NCBI GenBank assembly: GCA_002162685.1 | Contig: MAAQ01000014.1 | Location: forward strand, 248,001-312,000 | Direction of reading: 5' to 3' | DNA: 64,000 nucleotides | Source of the DNA: Flavobacteriales bacterium 33_180_T64 | Lineage (GTDB): Bacteria > Bacteroidota > Bacteroidia > Flavobacteriales > Flavobacteriaceae | In this document: in pieces, positions 62,602-64,000 of the stretch | How the letters are laid out: the number at the start of each line of letters is the position of its first letter | How positions within the stretch are numbered: the stretch's first letter is position 1 | Translations under genes and position numbers: made by a program | Notes under the pieces: generated by a model | Database searches by the model: none | What the model was told of the DNA's origin: nothing | The model's input: only the letters and a program-made list of their open reading frames with translations

Positions 62602-62988
62602 CTATGAATGCTCAAAATTTTTGAAAGTACCATCTGTGTAAAAAATTACAATCCGTTCAATTGTTTTGTCTTCAGATTTGGCAGCTTGGGAAATTTGAGG
62701 TGTTTTTGAAATAAGGTGTTTTTTTTCTTTGGAAATTTCTTCTTTGCGTGTCTCTTTTTTTTCAGCAGGGAAATTCCCTTTACCTTTCATTAGCCAATAT
62801 AATTCGACTTCAGGAAAGGAGGAAAGCACTTTTAATACAAAGTCTAAACTTGGCTTATTTCGACCAGATAAAATATGCGAAATGCTAGAGCGTTGCACTC
62901 CAATTTTTTCAGCAAAAGAAGATGCAGATTCTCCGTAAAAATCGATGACTTTTTGAAGCCGTTTTGTGAATTCTTCGTTGTTTATCAT
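62602..62988 (-). CDS. XRE-family helix-turn-helix transcriptional regulator
   Basis: A 128-aa DNA-binding protein. The N-terminal HTH (FTKRLQKVIDFYGESASSFAEKIGVQRSSISHILSGRNKPSLDFVLKVL, residues 7-56) is of the phage-repressor/XRE type; a charged linker and a short C-terminal segment (IERIVIFYTDGTFKNFEHS) follow. Palindromes directly upstream suggest that it controls its own promoter and possibly the divergent carboxypeptidase gene. No prophage genes accompany it. Confidence 0.9.
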   Translation of the reverse strand: MINNEEFTKRLQKVIDFYGESASSFAEKIGVQRSSISHILSGRNKPSLDFVLKVLSSFPEVELYWLMKGKGNFPAEKKETRKEEISKEKKHLISKTPQISQAAKSEDKTIERIVIFYTDGTFKNFEHS

Positions 62989-63009
62989 TGTAAACCTTGA
63001 AAGGTTAGT

Positions 63010-63029
63010 TTTGTAACGTTACAAATGTA
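63010..63029 (-). promoter_or_regulatory. -7 box and operator of the HTH regulator gene
   Basis: Minus-strand TACATTTG (plus 63022-63029) overlaps the 16-base perfect palindrome at 63010-63025, about 22 bases upstream of the ATG. This fits autorepression. A -33 TTTG is not evident. Confidence 0.5.
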
Positions 63030-63247
63030 AACATATTGCTGTAGTTATACTAGGATAAGCTCTAAATTAAATTATCATACGAAACAATAACTTCATGTCA
63101 CTATGTTTAAAAGGTTGATTAATAGAGTGATATATGCTGATTTTTATTTTTATGATATAATCTTGATTATCAGAATGCATTAGGCTTCTATCTTGTATAC
63201 ATTAGTAACTAATTTTGAATGAAAATTGAAATTCAAGGTGTTTACAA

Positions 63248-63274
63248 TTGTAAATTATCAAATGTTTACCTTTG
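63248..63274 (+). promoter_or_regulatory. Promoter of the M14 peptidase gene
   Basis: TTG at 63248-63250, 16-base spacer, TACCTTTG at 63267-63274, 19 bases before the ATG. The -33 element lies inside the palindrome at 63241-63254. Confidence 0.5.
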
Positions 63275-63293
63275 TGTATATTAATTAAAATGC

Positions 63294-64000
63294 ATGCGTC
63301 TAGAAACTCTAAAATCGTTATTTAAAACCTATAAAGAAACATTGCTTTTTGGTAGGTATATTCATCATGAGTCTGTTGCTCCTATTCTTGAAAAATTGGA
63401 TAAAAAAATTGATATCTTGGAGGTTGGGAAATCTGTAAATGGTATTCCGATTTATACGTTGACTTTTGGTTGTGGTGAGAAAAAAATACTCATGTGGTCA
63501 CAGATGCATGGAAATGAAAGTACAACTACAAAGGCGGTTTTTGATTTACTTAATTGTGTTTCTGATGAGAATTTTAGTGCTATATTAAATACATGTACTA
63601 TTAAGATTATACCAATATTAAGTCCGGATGGAGCAAAAGCATATACGCGGTTAAATGCAAATGGGGTTGATTTAAATAGAGATGCTCAGAATTTATCACA
63701 GCCTGAAAGTAAGGTGTTGCGATCTGTATTTGATGATTTTAAGCCGCATTTTTGTTTTAACCTGCATGGGCAACGCACTATATTTAGTGCCGGTAATACT
63801 TGTAACCCTGCTACGGTCTCATTTTTAGCGCCAGCCCAAGAAGAAGAGCGATTAGTTACTAGTACTAGGAAAATCGCAATGGAGGTTATTTCTATGATGA
63901 ATAATAATCTCCAAAAACAAATAGTGAATCAAGTTGGTGTTTATGATGATGGATTTAATATTAATTGTGTTGGAGATACATTTCAAGCTCTAAATGTGCC
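63294..64000 (+). CDS. M14 family zinc carboxypeptidase, N-terminal part (3' end outside window)
   Basis: The frame is open from ATG 63294 (MRLETLKSLFKTYKE) to the right edge, 235 codons. The zinc motif is HGNE (His72, Glu75) and the third ligand is His158 in NLHGQR; the NRD motif for the substrate carboxylate is in DLNRDAQ. There is no signal peptide, so it is probably cytoplasmic. An ATG at 63290 is in another frame. The catalytic Glu near the end of the domain lies beyond the window. Confidence 0.88.
   Translation, partial: MRLETLKSLFKTYKETLLFGRYIHHESVAPILEKLDKKIDILEVGKSVNGIPIYTLTFGCGEKKILMWSQMHGNESTTTKAVFDLLNCVSDENFSAILNTCTIKIIPILSPDGAKAYTRLNANGVDLNRDAQNLSQPESKVLRSVFDDFKPHFCFNLHGQRTIFSAGNTCNPATVSFLAPAQEEERLVTSTRKIAMEVISMMNNNLQKQIVNQVGVYDDGFNINCVGDTFQALNV

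Larger units (their letters stand above)
62989..63293. promoter_or_regulatory. Divergent regulatory region between HTH regulator and M14 peptidase
   Basis: This 305-base gap holds three palindromes: AACCTT-GA-AAGGTT (62993-63006), the perfect 16-mer TTTGTAACGTTACAAA (63010-63025) and the perfect 14-mer TTTACAATTGTAAA (63241-63254). Both outward promoters carry the same -7 neighbourhood ATGTTTACnTTTG: minus strand at plus 63022-63034, plus strand at 63262-63274. The middle (63035-63240) shows no gene. Confidence 0.55.

Noticed and set aside
1-64000. Mobile elements, prophage, CRISPR, rRNA and tRNA genes
   Set aside because: I looked for transposase and integrase motifs, terminal repeats and RNA signatures and saw none; the window looks like core chromosome with some lineage-specific genes.

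Overview
The window is a stretch of chromosome from a low-GC member of the Bacteroidota, most likely a marine-type Flavobacteriaceae. Evidence: A+T-rich DNA with almost no Shine-Dalgarno sequences, promoter motifs of the Bacteroidota type (TTTG, about 20 nt, then TAnnTTTG), many family-typical proteins (DUF4834, YfhO, DUF3667, TIGR02757, DUF5916, DUF6146, BatA-like, TonB receptor with a carboxypeptidase-like plug extension) and capnine (sulfonolipid) genes known from gliding Bacteroidota. I see no rRNA, tRNA, CRISPR array, IS element or prophage. Gene density is high and most convergent gene pairs are separated by a clear bidirectional terminator.

Layout. 1-3.1 kb: threonine aldolase (cut by the left edge), YbaB-like nucleoid protein, oligopeptidase B. 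3.1-7.8 kb: a CBS-like cysteate synthase candidate (CapA), a cysteate C-fatty-acyltransferase candidate (CapB) and, convergent, a GNAT protein resembling bacterial ceramide synthases plus an outer-membrane barrel; together a candidate sulfonolipid locus. 7.9-13.4 kb: DUF4834, YfhO, glycosyltransferase and flippase genes for a surface polysaccharide. 13.4-17 kb: two related secreted repeat proteins flanking an Asp/Asn beta-hydroxylase-like gene and an unknown gene. 17-25.7 kb: DUF3667, UvrA, an ECF sigma factor with a structured leader and a 47-aa downstream gene, a cysteine-free endonuclease III, a peroxiredoxin, a large conserved unknown, an MBL hydrolase. 25.7-36.9 kb: SnoaL-like protein plus ECF sigma factor with a Cys-containing tail, GNAT, esterase, a dihydroorotase-like protein lacking its metal ligands, BatA-like protein, glycosyltransferase, M61 peptidase, TIGR02757. 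36.9-49.6 kb: LolD-like ATPase, DUF5916, FolE, a His-rich TonB receptor operon (probably zinc), DUF937, SerA, SerC, LuxC-type reductase. 49.6-62 kb: ferredoxin, CPBP protease, YchF, topoisomerase IV (parE and parC with a small membrane-protein gene between), and a thioredoxin/ApbE/DUF4266/DUF3570 operon. 62-64 kb: lipoprotein, HTH repressor, and divergent M14 carboxypeptidase (cut by the right edge), with palindromes between the last two.

How genes may work together. SerA and SerC make O-phosphoserine, which CapA is expected to combine with sulfite to give cysteate; CapB would acylate it and the GNAT could N-acylate the product to the mature sulfonolipid. The least understood unit is the thioredoxin/ApbE/DUF4266/DUF3570 operon, which looks like an extracytoplasmic flavin- or thiol-dependent assembly pathway for a small Cys-ended lipoprotein. 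No search or computation was run: family names come from reading motifs and from memory, and palindromes and promoters were found by eye.
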